Below, in pieces: positions 21,131-32,110 of a stretch of DNA of 64,000 nt. The notes under the pieces are model-generated. The model had not been told where the DNA came from and ran no database searches. It worked only from the letters and a program-made list of their open reading frames with translations. Made by a program: the position numbers and the translations under genes. How positions within the stretch are numbered: the first letter of the stretch is position 1; every line of letters starts with the position of its first letter. This DNA comes from Dendrophyllia cribrosa. Its lineage: Eukaryota > Cnidaria > Anthozoa > Scleractinia > Dendrophylliidae. Location: positions 24,491,932 through 24,555,931 of the forward strand of contig JAJLRJ010000008.1 of assembly GCA_024195265.1 (NCBI GenBank), given 5' to 3'.

Positions 21131-22683
21131 AAATGTTATTTTTCAAAAAAAAAAAAAAAACTTTCAACTGATTTAGAACATTGAAACCCCCACTTTGTCT
21201 ATTTGGTATCTACCTGCAATGGACACTCAGGTTTTTAAACATCTATTTCCTTTCTGCTCTTCTTCGCCAATTTAATTCTTTCTTAATTCCCACAATATTA
21301 CATATATATATGAGGGCACATTGTATACATAATTGTATATTATGCTGACTGTTCATACAGTTTGAGTACTCTATGGATTGGGTGGAGAGCCTCGTAAAAG
21401 GTGTTCACTATTGGCATATTGCCTCGCTCACTGCTTGCAGTTTGAGCACTCTCGTGACTCCACAATGCAATCCAACAATGTGTAACCGTACATCCTGTGC
21501 CCAAGTTCAGGAGTTGCCATAAAGCAACAAGCTATCAATTTTGTGCCTTCCCTTTGAAATTAATTTCCCAGATTTTAACTCCTGCTTTCATTTAGGCAAA
21601 AATACAGTTTATATTTTAAAAAAATTCCAAATATAAGCTTAAGCTTAAATTGATAAACGAGATGGATTTGTCTTTGATATCATTTTACAACAAACTCAGT
21701 TTTTTCTCATGAAGACTAGAGAAAGGAGTCAAACTGATATTCAAAAGTTTGATCGTCCGATCCGAATTTTTTATCACAAAAACAGGGCTAAACTTGACCA
21801 AAAAAATTGTAATAAAAACAACTACAGTGCAGAAGATGACCCAACTCGTGAACTCTTCATGATTATTATTAGTAGTAGTATCTGTTTAAAAACTTACTTT
21901 TTTCGATTGTGATAAGCTTTTCCACTCTAAAGTTAATACGCGATTTTGAACCAGATGTCGCCGACTCTCCTTAAAAACTTCTCTCATAAAAACATCAGCT
22001 GCTTGGGTATTATTCTGAGACTCAAACACTCGTATTTTGAGCGAAATAGATCTAAGTTAGCGCCTCGTCTATTAGACTGAACACACAATCAAATTGAGGG
22101 TTAGCAAATTATTCGCCAGGCGTTAATTTCTATATTGAGAGAAGACTGGGAATAGGAAGCCAAATATTGTCGAGGTTCTTCAGCCTGATCAACGATGAAA
22201 CTGCGCGTAGAAAATTTAGCTGCTTTTCGCAACTTTGCTTTTATGTCTTTTATTGAGAGTTTAATGAACAGACAAGAGAATTTGAAAAAAAAAAAACCGT
22301 GAGAAGCAGAACTGATTTGATAAAAAGAAAACTGAACGTAATTAATTTGCCTTCGCGCACCCAAGTTGCTGTTCAGAAAAATTTCCTGGTTTATTGCCGT
22401 AAGATCAGAAAGAAAGTCCTCCTTTTAGTTCAAAACCAAGATAAATGTTACGATCGATATATTAAAGACAAGCTCAAGGGGATAGCGTGTAAACACAGTT
22501 TCGGGATCTAGAATTTAACTAACTTCACCAATAAGGAACAATTTGAATCAGTGCTATTTGTTACTTTGACTTTACCTGATTTGAAGATTTGTTCTGCGAA
22601 TTAATAATAATAATAAACTTTATTTAAATGTCAAAAGACCGCCTAGCCGAAGGAACCGGCCAAGAAAATGGTCAAAGCCAACA

Positions 22684-22905
22684 AGGAGAACAAACGAAAC
22701 ATCTTCACTCTCCGCTCCTCACAAGTGAACTGACGATGTGGAACAAATTTGTCCGTGTATAAAGGTTATTAACTTAAGAGTTCCGGTCTTTGGTTTACTT
22801 TACTGTAGAACTTGAAAATATACGAGATGGAAAACCTTTTGTGATGGTGTTTATCGTGTTTACATCACTGACTTGAAAGACAAAAGGTGATCCCGAGAGA
22901 GAGAG
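22684..22905 (+). repeat. Dispersed repeat, partner of 40838-41036 in inverted orientation
   Basis: Shares AACATCTTCACTC, CTCACAAGTGAACTGAC, CCTTTTGTGATGGTG and AAAAGGTGATC with the reverse strand of 40838-41036. In both copies the repeat edge lies next to a G-rich/TACTC element end. Confidence 0.6.
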
Positions 22906-23905
22906 GGGGGGTACTCAAGAAAGAAACAATACATTTCTTAACTTTACTGTACCCTTATGGAACGATATCCATGGAAAAAACATCAAGCGTTTATACCACA
23001 AGCACTACCACTAGTGTCTGTTTGAGATACTTAAAACCCTTTTGTACCTAAATTACAGTTTTCCCTACCGTTTTCTATATTCAACTCGCGAAGGCACTAC
23101 CTTTTTGTATACCTCCAGCCTAAAAATGGCACCGCTTTTGGGAGGAGCCCAAAAGAGAGAGACTGAGAACAACTTGGTTTAACTAAACGTGTTCGGTGTG
23201 AATGGGGTCTTATTTGAATAAGTAAATTGGTCATTTTAGAGAAATTCAAAAGCGGATCTCATATTAGGCCGGAATCGACTGTAATTACAAAAGCCCCTCC
23301 ATTTAATATACTCCATGTTTATACCCCCTTCATAAGGGCATCTCCAGTAATATGGCGGCCAAAACAGATCATACACAAAGCCCACATCACATCTCGCAAT
23401 CACAAGAAATTCGTGGCGGATAAGCGGTGTACTTTGACTACATAAATATCAGTCTGCAGGTTCAATATTATAACGATCTGAAGCGGAATTGCCAAGGAAT
23501 AATTCTCATTTTGAATACATCGCTGCATTTTAGCTGTTTGATTTGGTATTATGATGTTGCTGACTTATCTTGGTGTTAGTCAGACCAATTTTTTTTCGAA
23601 TGCCACCTGTACTTCCCAATGGTTTGCCTTTTTTGCGTTGCGTTGCGATTTCCATCAGCTGTTCTTTTAGAGTTTTATTTTTTCGACAGCTACATCAGCA
23701 AATGGTGAATTCGAAACTTCACGACTCGGCAAAACTAGTATTTTGCTCATGGAGCTGACATGCGAGTCCGAAAGTCCAAAAAAGAGAAGAGCGAGACTTC
23801 AAGTGAACCGTTGTAAAATCTAGACCGGGTACCGATGACATTTGACTAAATTTTTGGGAGACTCAAATTTTTTTTTGTAAGCCCCCTTGGAAAAGAACAC
23901 GTATC

Positions 23906-24712
23906 GGGTGTGTTCCTTTGATCAAAATCTAAATCCGCACTATACTTTGAATCCAAAAATGGATTTTCTGTTCCTTTGGGCAAATCTTAAAAAGGATTTC
24001 AAATCCAATGAATCCATTCTGAGAAAGGATTCGATGGATTAACCAAAATCCGGATATTTTGGATTTGAACTGATCATGATCCAAGCTTCTCATTGGGAAC
24101 GGATTCAAAAAAAGTACAGGTGATCAGCAGTATTCAGCTGATAATCTTGCCATATTTTTAGTTGGCAGAGAGTGAGACAGGTATGCTTTGATTGTTTTCT
24201 TCAAAAAGTAAACATGCAAGGGAAATGATTTATAGCATGTATTTATCTTTGCGGTATTTCAACTGAGGCCTGCGGCGACAGAATTCAATCAGAAATATAT
24301 TTTCTGTGCTATCGCGAACTGTTTGAAAATGCTACGAGTTTATTTAGCTCAAGTGTTTTTTTTTATTTTTTTTTATTTTTTTTTAAATTTATTTATTTAT
24401 CCAGGGGCATCCAATTTAGCAGAGCTAGTTTAAATGGAGCCCTGACACAACACAAAAACAAAGACATTAAAACAGATTGCCCAGCCAATCATTAAAAGAC
24501 ACTGACATTAATAACACAAGGAGGACAAGGAGTAGGATCCACAAATGTGAAATGCTTTCGGTACTTTTTCGTTTTCTCTCTGCCGGTGCCTGCCTTTTCT
24601 AATTGCCATGGTATAAAATCCGTTTTTGGATTTTGCGTTCTTCTGGAAACCGCAAATCCGAAAAATCCTTCACTACAAATCTGTTTTTGGATTCGACCAA
24701 AGGAACACACCC
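23906..24712. mobile_element. Inverted-repeat transposon remnant, GGGTGTGTTCCTTTG ends
   Basis: The ends GGGTGTGTTCCTTTGATCAA and GACCAAAGGAACACACCC are inverted copies. Subterminal AAATCC/GGATTT motifs are repeated many times inside both ends. The centre contains a T-rich run and TTTATTTATTTATCCAGGGG, probably a secondary insertion. No open frame. Confidence 0.65.
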
Positions 24713-25045
24713 TAAAGTGTTAAAATAAACTTTTGACTAAAATAAACTAAAATAAACAAACCAAGTTTACCACACAATCAATGCAAAATAATGTTCCTGA
24801 AGGAAGATATCAGTGTAGTCAGTCTCATTCGAAAATACTGGAAAAACTGCGATCAAAAGCTATATAAACCGGTTGAAATTTGTATTTTGTTTGTTGAAAC
24901 TTGTTTCTTTTTTAAGTTTCGCATAAAACGAAAAAAAGTGCCGCCATCTCCTCAAAAAGTTTGAAAAATTACACGTTTCAGTGTTTTCCATTTGACAACA
25001 TTTCTTCCTTTTCACGCACATCGCGAGAAAATCGATAAAAAGCTA

Positions 25046-25263
25046 TACAGTATGTGGCCCCTGGTCCGGCCGCGTCCGTGGTCCGGCCACTGCCGATTTT
25101 TATGTAATTTTCTGGCAGAAAACGAAGATTAAAAAAGAAAAAAGATCAACAATCTCGAAAAGATTCGTTTTTACTAAAACTTCGTTTTTTTTGCCGGAAA
25201 ATTACATAAAAAACGGCAGTGGCCGGACCACGGACACGGCCGGACCAGGGGCCACATACTGTA
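25046..25263. mobile_element. Palindromic mariner-type MITE (TACAGTATGTGGCCCCTGG)
   Basis: The ends TACAGTATGTGGCCCCTGGT and ACCAGGGGCCACATACTGTA are perfect inverses. The arms continue for about 67 bp through GGTCCGGCC/GGACCACGG motifs. TA at each end fits a Tc1/mariner target duplication. Few mismatches, so a young copy. Confidence 0.85.
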
Positions 25264-27051
25264 ATCTCAGTAGAAAAAATTGTGTCGTTGGGTAACGGAA
25301 AACGCTCGAGAAAAAGTCTTATCACGTGAATATGGAATTTTACTTATAATTAGGGTAACTTCATATAAAAGACTGAGATTCATCAGACATGTAAAATAGG
25401 TTAGCAGTTTTGCAAATGTGGCTCGATTCTGCCTAATTTATGTCACTTGTTTTTTTTTTCATGATTCGCCGCTTGTTTAGTATTGCGTTGTGATTTCTAT
25501 AAACTATTCCGTCCTTATTTACATGCACATCCTTTTGAGATCCAAGAGTGGCGATATCAATCCAAGGTTGACCAGTTTGTAAAAACTTATTAGAAAACAA
25601 AAATATCGCTTCTATGTTCAAAAATATGTATATTGCATTGAACAAAACAAACAAACCAAGCTTACCTCGCAAAGCAATAGCCGTATCATTTTTCATGGAA
25701 GTCGGTTTTGAAGAATAATCATCGGTAAAATACAGGAAAAGCTGTGATCAAAAGCTGCGTTCAGGCCATAATTTGGCTTTTGCTTGTTAAACCTTGTCTT
25801 ATTGAAGAAAAGTGGTTCAAATTGCCACTATATTTTTTGTCCTTTAACAAACAAAAGGCTGAGAAATTACTTGTTTTAAAACATTTCTTCCTTGTCACGC
25901 AAGGCTGAGTCCCAGTGTGCCGAGGCTGGACTGGAAACGAGGCAAGTCACGCATATTGCGCCTGGTGAGATTGTCCACACATTGAAGGACTCAAGAAATA
26001 TTCTTCAGAATGCAGGCAACGCAGGAAGAAAAATTGGATACAAGTGTATTTCCATAATTCCATAATTTCATAATCGGCGTGCTATCGTGGGCCGAGTTGT
26101 TTGTTGTACGAGGTTTTGTCACAAGAGAGAAGAATCTGAGTGTATAAGCTTATTGAAGCATCACGACTTGAAGCTTAATTTGAAAATGTCGAAAAAATAA
26201 ATAAATAAAGAGTTGGGACTTGAGGGTGGGGGGAGGAGGTAGGGGGAGTGTTTGAAAATTGATTGTGCATACCTCTGAAAACGTCCTGGCTACTCCCCTG
26301 TAGATGTCAAGACATCCACGAGTTCAAGAAGTCTGCCAGAGTTATGAATGAAAACAATAATTGTATGACGTTATAGGACGAAAACTGCTGTCCGCGGTTG
26401 CTACCCTGCTTTATCGGTTTTGTCGTATTGGTGTCTCGCAAAGTCGTCTTTTTTACGTAGTCAGATCAGCCTTGCAGTTTATTGTCATGTTAGCACCAAA
26501 ACAGGCAAGAAAATGTGTCCCACATGCATGGGAGGAAAAGACGCTGTCGCCTCTTATATAAAGCTTTCAGCATCATTTATAGCTTTATATATTAAGAGCT
26601 ATCCAAAAATCACCCCAAAATCTACAAAACACCCCATAATGAGATTCAGATTAAGTTTTTAGATTGCTTGAAACGTGAACGAGATATTTCCATTAAAGCC
26701 ATGTTAAGTGGCGGAAAAATGGCGTTCAGTTAAGTCCCGCCTTAATACGTCGCCTTTTTCACAGAAATTTGTTTTGATCTTGAAAGGAAAAAAGAAAGAA
26801 AGAAAAAAAGAAATTTTGCTCTAGATCCGCAAAAAAAAAGAAAAAAAAAAGAAATGAGGCCAAATTTGTAGACACCAAAAACCAGATCCCAAAAATGTAC
26901 AACGGCTCAGAACCCCCAAAAATCCCTCCATAAACGTCCTCGCCAAAATCTTTCGCCCCAAAAAAGTCACCACAAAAAGTCTTCATATAACAAATTTTTA
27001 ACCCAAAAATGGTCTTCGCACCTCCTTGTCACTATTTCACCTGAGTACATT

Positions 27052-27068
27052 CCCCCCCCCCCCCCCCC
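27052..27068 (+). repeat. Poly-C run of 17 nt after GAGTACATT
   Basis: GAGTACATT precedes the C tract, resembling the GAGTAC/poly-C right end of the hAT-like family described at 30213-30667. Probably a decayed end of that family. Confidence 0.6.
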
Positions 27069-27176
27069 TCCCAAGCCCTGGGTACCCCCTCCCAACCCCT
27101 GGGGTCTTACCCCTTTCATTCCCAGGGTTGGACATTGAGTTAATCAACTTGTAATGGATCAGTGTGGATGAACTTC

Positions 27177-27324
27177 TATAGACATTTTTAATAAATGCCA
27201 CGATGCATCATTTTCCGCTAATGACGTCAAACATTCTTTTGAATTCTCTTTACAATTCAAAATAATACATTTGACATCGATAACGGAATAGGATGTATTC
27301 TGGTATTTATTAAAAGGGTCTATA
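27177..27324. mobile_element. Small foldback MITE (TATAGAC ends)
   Basis: The arms TTTTAATAAATGCCACGATG (from about 27185) and the inverse of AGGATGTATTCTGGTATTTA (to about 27310) pair imperfectly over about 50 bp. The outer ends TATAGAC and GTCTATA match. Confidence 0.7.
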
Positions 27325-28230
27325 GTGTGACTATTGAAATGAAAGCTGTTAATTGGTTACTTTCCTATGATGCTATTTATTGTGTTGTGTCAGGCGTCCA
27401 TAATAGGCTCCTGGTTCTGTAAGGTGGTCCGAGTATGAAACCCGTAAATGGGACCATTCAGCTTAATTTAAACTTTTTTACTGCCGATAGTGGCCAAAAT
27501 TAAAATTCTGCATTAAAATTACAAAATTCCATTTTGACAAAGAACGCCATAAGAAAGAACTGCTGAAGAGCTTACCGTGATTTGAACAGTCACACGCTAG
27601 AATTTTACCCCCAAACTAATAAACAGTACCACAGGACAGTACTGCTCAATAGCTTCTTGGTGGCATTTGAATGGTCACACTGGGATTTTACCCCCAAACT
27701 AAAAAAATTAGAACCACCTTTCACAGAATCCACAGCATATAACAAACAGTAATAAGAAATAACTGCACTGTCGTAAATAAATTTTTTTTTGTTAAATTGT
27801 ATTTTCAACTAAGTATTTCTCACGGGTACCCCAATGCCTTTTATTTTCATCTCGGTTTTACCTTCGATATTTTGGGGCTAAACTGTAGAATACCTGGCCA
27901 CTTATTTGCATGTCATTGAATGTTTTCTTTTGTTTTCATATGCCTCGTTCTACCAAACGTTTAGGGATATCATGGTAAATTAGTGACCGGGCATTCTAAA
28001 ATCGCTCCTATTTTTCTACATCTTGGAAGCTTCGTGAACAAGTCTGCGAAAATGAATGCTCTCTATTGTCTTAAGTCAAAGCTTTGTACTTGACCCTACT
28101 TTTCCAAGATTTAAACCCTCAAATATCGAAATAATTTAACATCGTAAAATTTACCAACCAATTTTGCACGAATTTCGCGAATTCTATAAACCCCGCGAAA
28201 ATAAAAGATATAAGGATAACAAAAAATTAC

Positions 28231-28470
28231 CTGTTATAAAGAAGTTGCCTCCAGCGAAATACATCTAAAGCGTTGATCCACGTGCTTGGAACCATGATCG
28301 TAGCTCGGATGAGGCAAAGCTCTGAGTACTCGTTTCTTCGCGTATTCTAAGGCCATGCTCCATTCTTAACGTCATGGGTGGTTTCCAATTGGAACAAGCG
28401 GCGCTCACTTGGAGGTTTTCCATCAAAGTTACTACAAAACGGCATTTATGTTCACCTTCGTTCGCCATGT
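28231..28470 (-). CDS. Possible first exon of a minus-strand gene (unassigned)
   Basis: Ends at 28231 with a good donor (AACAG/GTAATT). Two readings are open near the donor. One begins at an ATG just after a stop and reads MYFAGGNFFIT with one base left over, which would be in phase with the exon at 13251. The other reads VPSTWINALDVFRWRQLLYN with two bases left over. Upstream, a third start reads MANEGEHKCRFVVTLMEN and stops before the donor. It could be the 5' exon of the collagen/EAR gene across a 15-kb intron, or of an unknown gene. No signal peptide is evident, so assignment is weak. Confidence 0.25.
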
Positions 28471-29002
28471 TCTTTCGTCGTCGAGGTAAAAGGTGTCGGG
28501 AAGAAAAAATTAATTGAATATTCATTTTAAAATTCAAATCAATCGTCTTTGATTTCGTGGCCAATTTAAAACCATTTGCACGTGCAATAGTTTCTCTTCC
28601 AAAGTTTTGATGATATGTTTAGGGGAATTAGAAAACGGAGCAACAAAAGACAACGAACACTTTTCGTATTGGTCAAAGAATGGAAAAAATTAACGAGGAA
28701 ATGCCGACAAGCTGGATTGAGGTGGAATTAGTGGAGGGAAAATGGAGCGGAAACCGGGAGAAAAGGGCGCGGGAAAACAGGAGCGGGATTCACATTGCTG
28801 GGGGAGAGCGGAAGAAATTAGCGGGGGGAAGGGGAGGGGGGGGTGGGGGGGAGGGATTTTGCAATTTCCGTTCACATTCGTTTCTGCTGGAGATAGAAAA
28901 CTTTTCAACATTGTGAAAAACAGGGTGAATCTGAACAACCACTAGTGCATTATCTCCACCATCTTGGCATAACCAAGGTTCCCGTAATAAATATCAACTT
29001 AA

Positions 29003-29657
29003 GGACGTTCGCGCTAATTGTTTATGCGCATCCTTACTGCGCACGCAATTCATGTCGCAACGCCATGCTTCGTCATGCACGAGCGCGCGCAAGAGAAGAA
29101 AATCTAAGCACATAAAGGGCTGATAGCGGTTGCGTTAACTTTGCTTAGATTTAACTCGCTTGGATGGTCGGTGACCCCCAATTTTTTTTTCATAGATAAT
29201 TTTCTTTGCCAATTCTCGACAGATTGTGAAAAAATGAACAAAAAATCAATGTAGGAAGTTTAAATTTTTTCCATTTTTCTACCCACGCGCCATCGAATCC
29301 TGCCAACTTGCGGCTGTCAGAGTTTGCAAATGCTGTCGTTTAAAGATGAAATTTACTTCAAGAAACGTCACCAGTTGAATGAATTAGCTGAACAGACCTA
29401 CTAGCATAAAATTTGGGAAAGAAAGTTGTATTTTAGAGATTCATTTGCAATATTTTTAGACTAACAGACATTCGGATCACATCCCGTAAGGAAGACCAAT
29501 TTTTCAAAATTAGGGTCGCCTTTCAGATAGCTTATCTCAGAAACGAAGTCGGTGACCCCCTCATTTTTTTGCATTTCTGACACGAGTAACTCATAACCTA
29601 GCTGTAGCAAAAGATTTATAAAAAAATCAATGTTAGAAGATTTTCGCGCGAACGTCC
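29003..29657. mobile_element. TTAA-flanked element (GGACGTTCGCGC ends)
   Basis: The ends GGACGTTCGCGC and GCGCGAACGTCC are inverse and flanked by TTAA at 28999-29002 and 29658-29661. The interior has no long frame but repeats GGTGACCCCC before poly-T. The TTAA duplication suggests mobilisation by a piggyBac-type transposase. Confidence 0.8.
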
Positions 29658-29822
29658 TTAATCAATAAATAGGTTTGCGTATAGAATTATTTAAAAGTAC
29701 TCTTAGCGACCTCGCACCGTCTGAGAATCAGGCGAAAACCAAGTGACCGTTCAACTGTTCGTCTTATGGAGGAGTTAGTATTGCTGAGGGAGAGATACAA
29801 GAATTGTTGACCGTAAAATTGT

Positions 29823-30940
29823 TATAAGCCTGCCGCACACTTGAGGAAAGTACTGAGCAAAATTCCTCGCGAGGTAGTTAGCTCAGCTGTTTCCTCAAGT
29901 GTGCGCTGGAGTTTTTGCGAATTTTTCGCCTCGCGAGGTGTCGTGAGGCAAATATCTGTCGTGTTTGATATTTTTTGCCTCGTGAGACAAATTCCTCATC
30001 GTGTGCGGGCGCCGCGAGAATCTGGCTGAGCCAAATTAATCGATTAGCCAATAAAATTGCATGGCGAGCTCACATGATTTCAAGCTCGACATTCAAGATG
30101 GTGGACGGGAGTGTGGTTAACGAAGCTATCCTGTAGGAAAAACAAATAAACACTTGTTGTTGGCTTTGTAAGAGAAGAAGTGCTAACATCTCGTCGTCCA
30201 ACAACTTGAATGCCCGGGGGGGGGGGGGGGGGGGGGGGGTACTCTGCAAATTTTTGGGTGGGGGTGTGCCGCTGGGACTCTGAGACCCTTAACCTATACT
30301 AGACCATTTTAGCTGCATTTTGCAACCCTATTCTAGACTAAACACCGAAACACCCTACCCTATCCTAGACCTATTCCAGACTCGCTATTTTCCAGAAACT
30401 CGTTCACTATCACAGCTATTAGTTAACAGGGATCAGCAAAAATGCCGTACTGCCCGCCGTACCGATTTTTAAATGCCATTTGGCAGTAAACCTTGTCTAG
30501 ACTAAATTCTTCACGCAATTGATCAGTTTAGCGGAAAATGATACCCTATTCTAGACCAAAAATCTCTGATAACTATACCCTATCCTAGACTAAACTGCCT
30601 GAAAACCATACCCTTCACAGCGGCACATACCTATATAGCTCATATATGGGAGTACCCCCTCCCCGGGCTTGAATGTCGAGCTTGAAATCACGTGAGCTCG
30701 CCATGCAATTTTATTGGCTAATCGATTAATCTGGCTCAACCAGATTCTCGCGGCGCCCGCACATGATGAGGAATTTGTCTCACGAGGCAAAAAAATATCA
30801 AACACGACAGATGTTTGCCTCACGACCTCGCGAGGCGAAAAACTCACAAAAACTCCAGCGCACACTTGAGGAAACAGCTGACCTAGCTACATCGCGAGGA
30901 ATTTTGCTCAGCACTTTCCTCAAGTGTGCAGCAGGCTATA
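29823..30940. mobile_element. Large foldback element, 273-bp arms, carrying a nested hAT-like MITE
   Basis: Arms at 29825-30097 and 30668-30940 are inverted copies of about 90% identity by eye, both rich in CTCGCGAGG and CCTCAAGTGTGC motifs. The original spacer is about 30098-30212; the hAT-like MITE 30213-30667 has inserted at its right edge. No coding capacity. Confidence 0.85.
30213..30667. mobile_element. hAT-like MITE with poly-G/poly-C terminal repeats
   Basis: Starts CCCGGGG with 24 G in a row and then TACTC; ends GGGAGTACCCCCTCCCCGGG. It is flanked by an exact 8-bp duplication, CTTGAATG (30205-30212 and 30668-30675). An 8-bp duplication is typical of hAT elements. The body repeats CCCTATTCTAGAC motifs. 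Other copies are at 38358, 52696, 36573 and 6450. Confidence 0.85.
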
Positions 30941-32101
30941 TTCTCACCTCTAAGAAAAGTGGTTGATGGGACAAAAACAACTTTTTAAGTTATTCAACCC
31001 TCTTTTATTTATCACATTCTTTTTACAAAATACAATTGCACCATAGGGAGAATTTTTAAAATTATTCAAATACACCATTACTAATAAATCTTATTACGGG
31101 GAACTTATTAATAAACGTTTATTATTAACCCCTTCTCCCCTATCCCAATAAATATAGCAATAAATACAGAAATATATATATTTTACCACGCGGTATTGCA
31201 CCAGCCTGGTCAAATTGCGAGACCTCGAGTCGCGCGCAAGCGCTTTAACGCGCAACCGTGAATCGCACCATTTCCTGCGCCAAAGTTTACGTCCACGTAA
31301 TTGCGCCGGGTCGCGCCGGGGGGAGCGCGGAACAATCCCTAAGGACTCCTGCGTTGAAGGCTACTGCTACGCAGGCTAATAAAGTTATGTGTACAATCGC
31401 CTTTCTCTTAGCGGTAGTACAATAGTAACCGGTCGATTCGCCCGAGTCCTGAATTTGACACTAGTAAACGCCAAATGCGTAACATGATGACTAAACGTAA
31501 CATCTCGATAAGATTAATTCCTTTGCTAACATACATAGTCCTTTATATAGTAATGAACTCGTCAAACAGCTAAGATAGGAAGCGCTTATAGTGTGTTTGT
31601 TTAGAAAAGTAACGGACTGGGCGAATCTATATTCATTCCGGGTGAATCGACTTTCATTCCGGGCGAATCGACCAAGAGGTTCGAAAAGGATTGTAAAAAG
31701 GCCACAAAAAGGGGTTTTCAAAAGTTTGACATAAAAGATCCTAACAAGGTCCCAAAAAGGTTGCATAAAAAAGGAATAGAAATAAACTATCCGTAAAGGC
31801 AACGTACACGCAGTTGCAACGGCACAATCCAGATTATTTTGCGATATGAAAATGCCTTCATAGTAAAACTTGGCAATCAAAATATACCTTGATTTCTTAC
31901 ACTATTCTAAAAATAGAATTCGAAATTTCTGTCATTAAAAAATTCATACCATCTCGAGAAAATACCCAATCTATGCAAGAAGCTGTAATAAATATAAATC
32001 TCCGTTAACAGCAGCCTTGTAAAGACCATTGAAAGACTAATCCACTTTTATCGTCAATGCACTTAAAATAAAACTGCAAACACCTCTCCAGAAATAACTG
32101 A

Positions 32102-32110
32102 TCAACTTTC
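32102..32110 (-). CDS. SVOP-like: SVOP-like exon 15: last two codons and stop
   Basis: After a strong acceptor (polypyrimidine TTCTTTTTTACAG), GAA AGT TGA adds Glu-Ser and stops. It follows exon 14 in phase 0, giving GRPMQES. The 3' UTR continues leftward from 32101; an AATAAA on the minus strand lies near 31011-31016. Confidence 0.75.
   Translation of the reverse strand, partial: ES

Larger units (their letters stand above)
13740..21162 (+). mobile_element. L1-like (Tx1/L1-type) LINE, decayed, with a nested foldback insertion
   Basis: Contains an ORF1 with a coiled coil, an ORF2 with apurinic endonuclease, reverse transcriptase and C-terminal zinc knuckle, a 3' tail of 69-bp repeats and a poly-A end (21146-21162). 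The 5' boundary is not defined. ORF1 is split by the 14693-16478 element. ORF2 has several frameshifts and an internal deletion, so this copy cannot be active. It lies upstream of exon 13251 of the collagen/EAR gene, in the same intron if a 5' exon exists further right. Confidence 0.85.
21163..28230. other. Gene-free region with scattered elements
   Basis: No supported coding exon on either strand. It holds a simple TAATAATAATAA run with a repeat block (22605-22905), an inverted-repeat element (23906-24712), a strong palindrome (25046-25263), a poly-C run (27052-27068), a small palindrome (27177-27324) and a unit related to the 32.7-kb tandem array (27590-27760). The rest is featureless AT-rich DNA. 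Confidence 0.5.

Noticed and set aside
20724..21167. 147-codon minus-strand Thr/Tyr-rich frame
   Set aside because: Translation of the 69-bp LINE 3' minisatellite; unit length divisible by three keeps it open.
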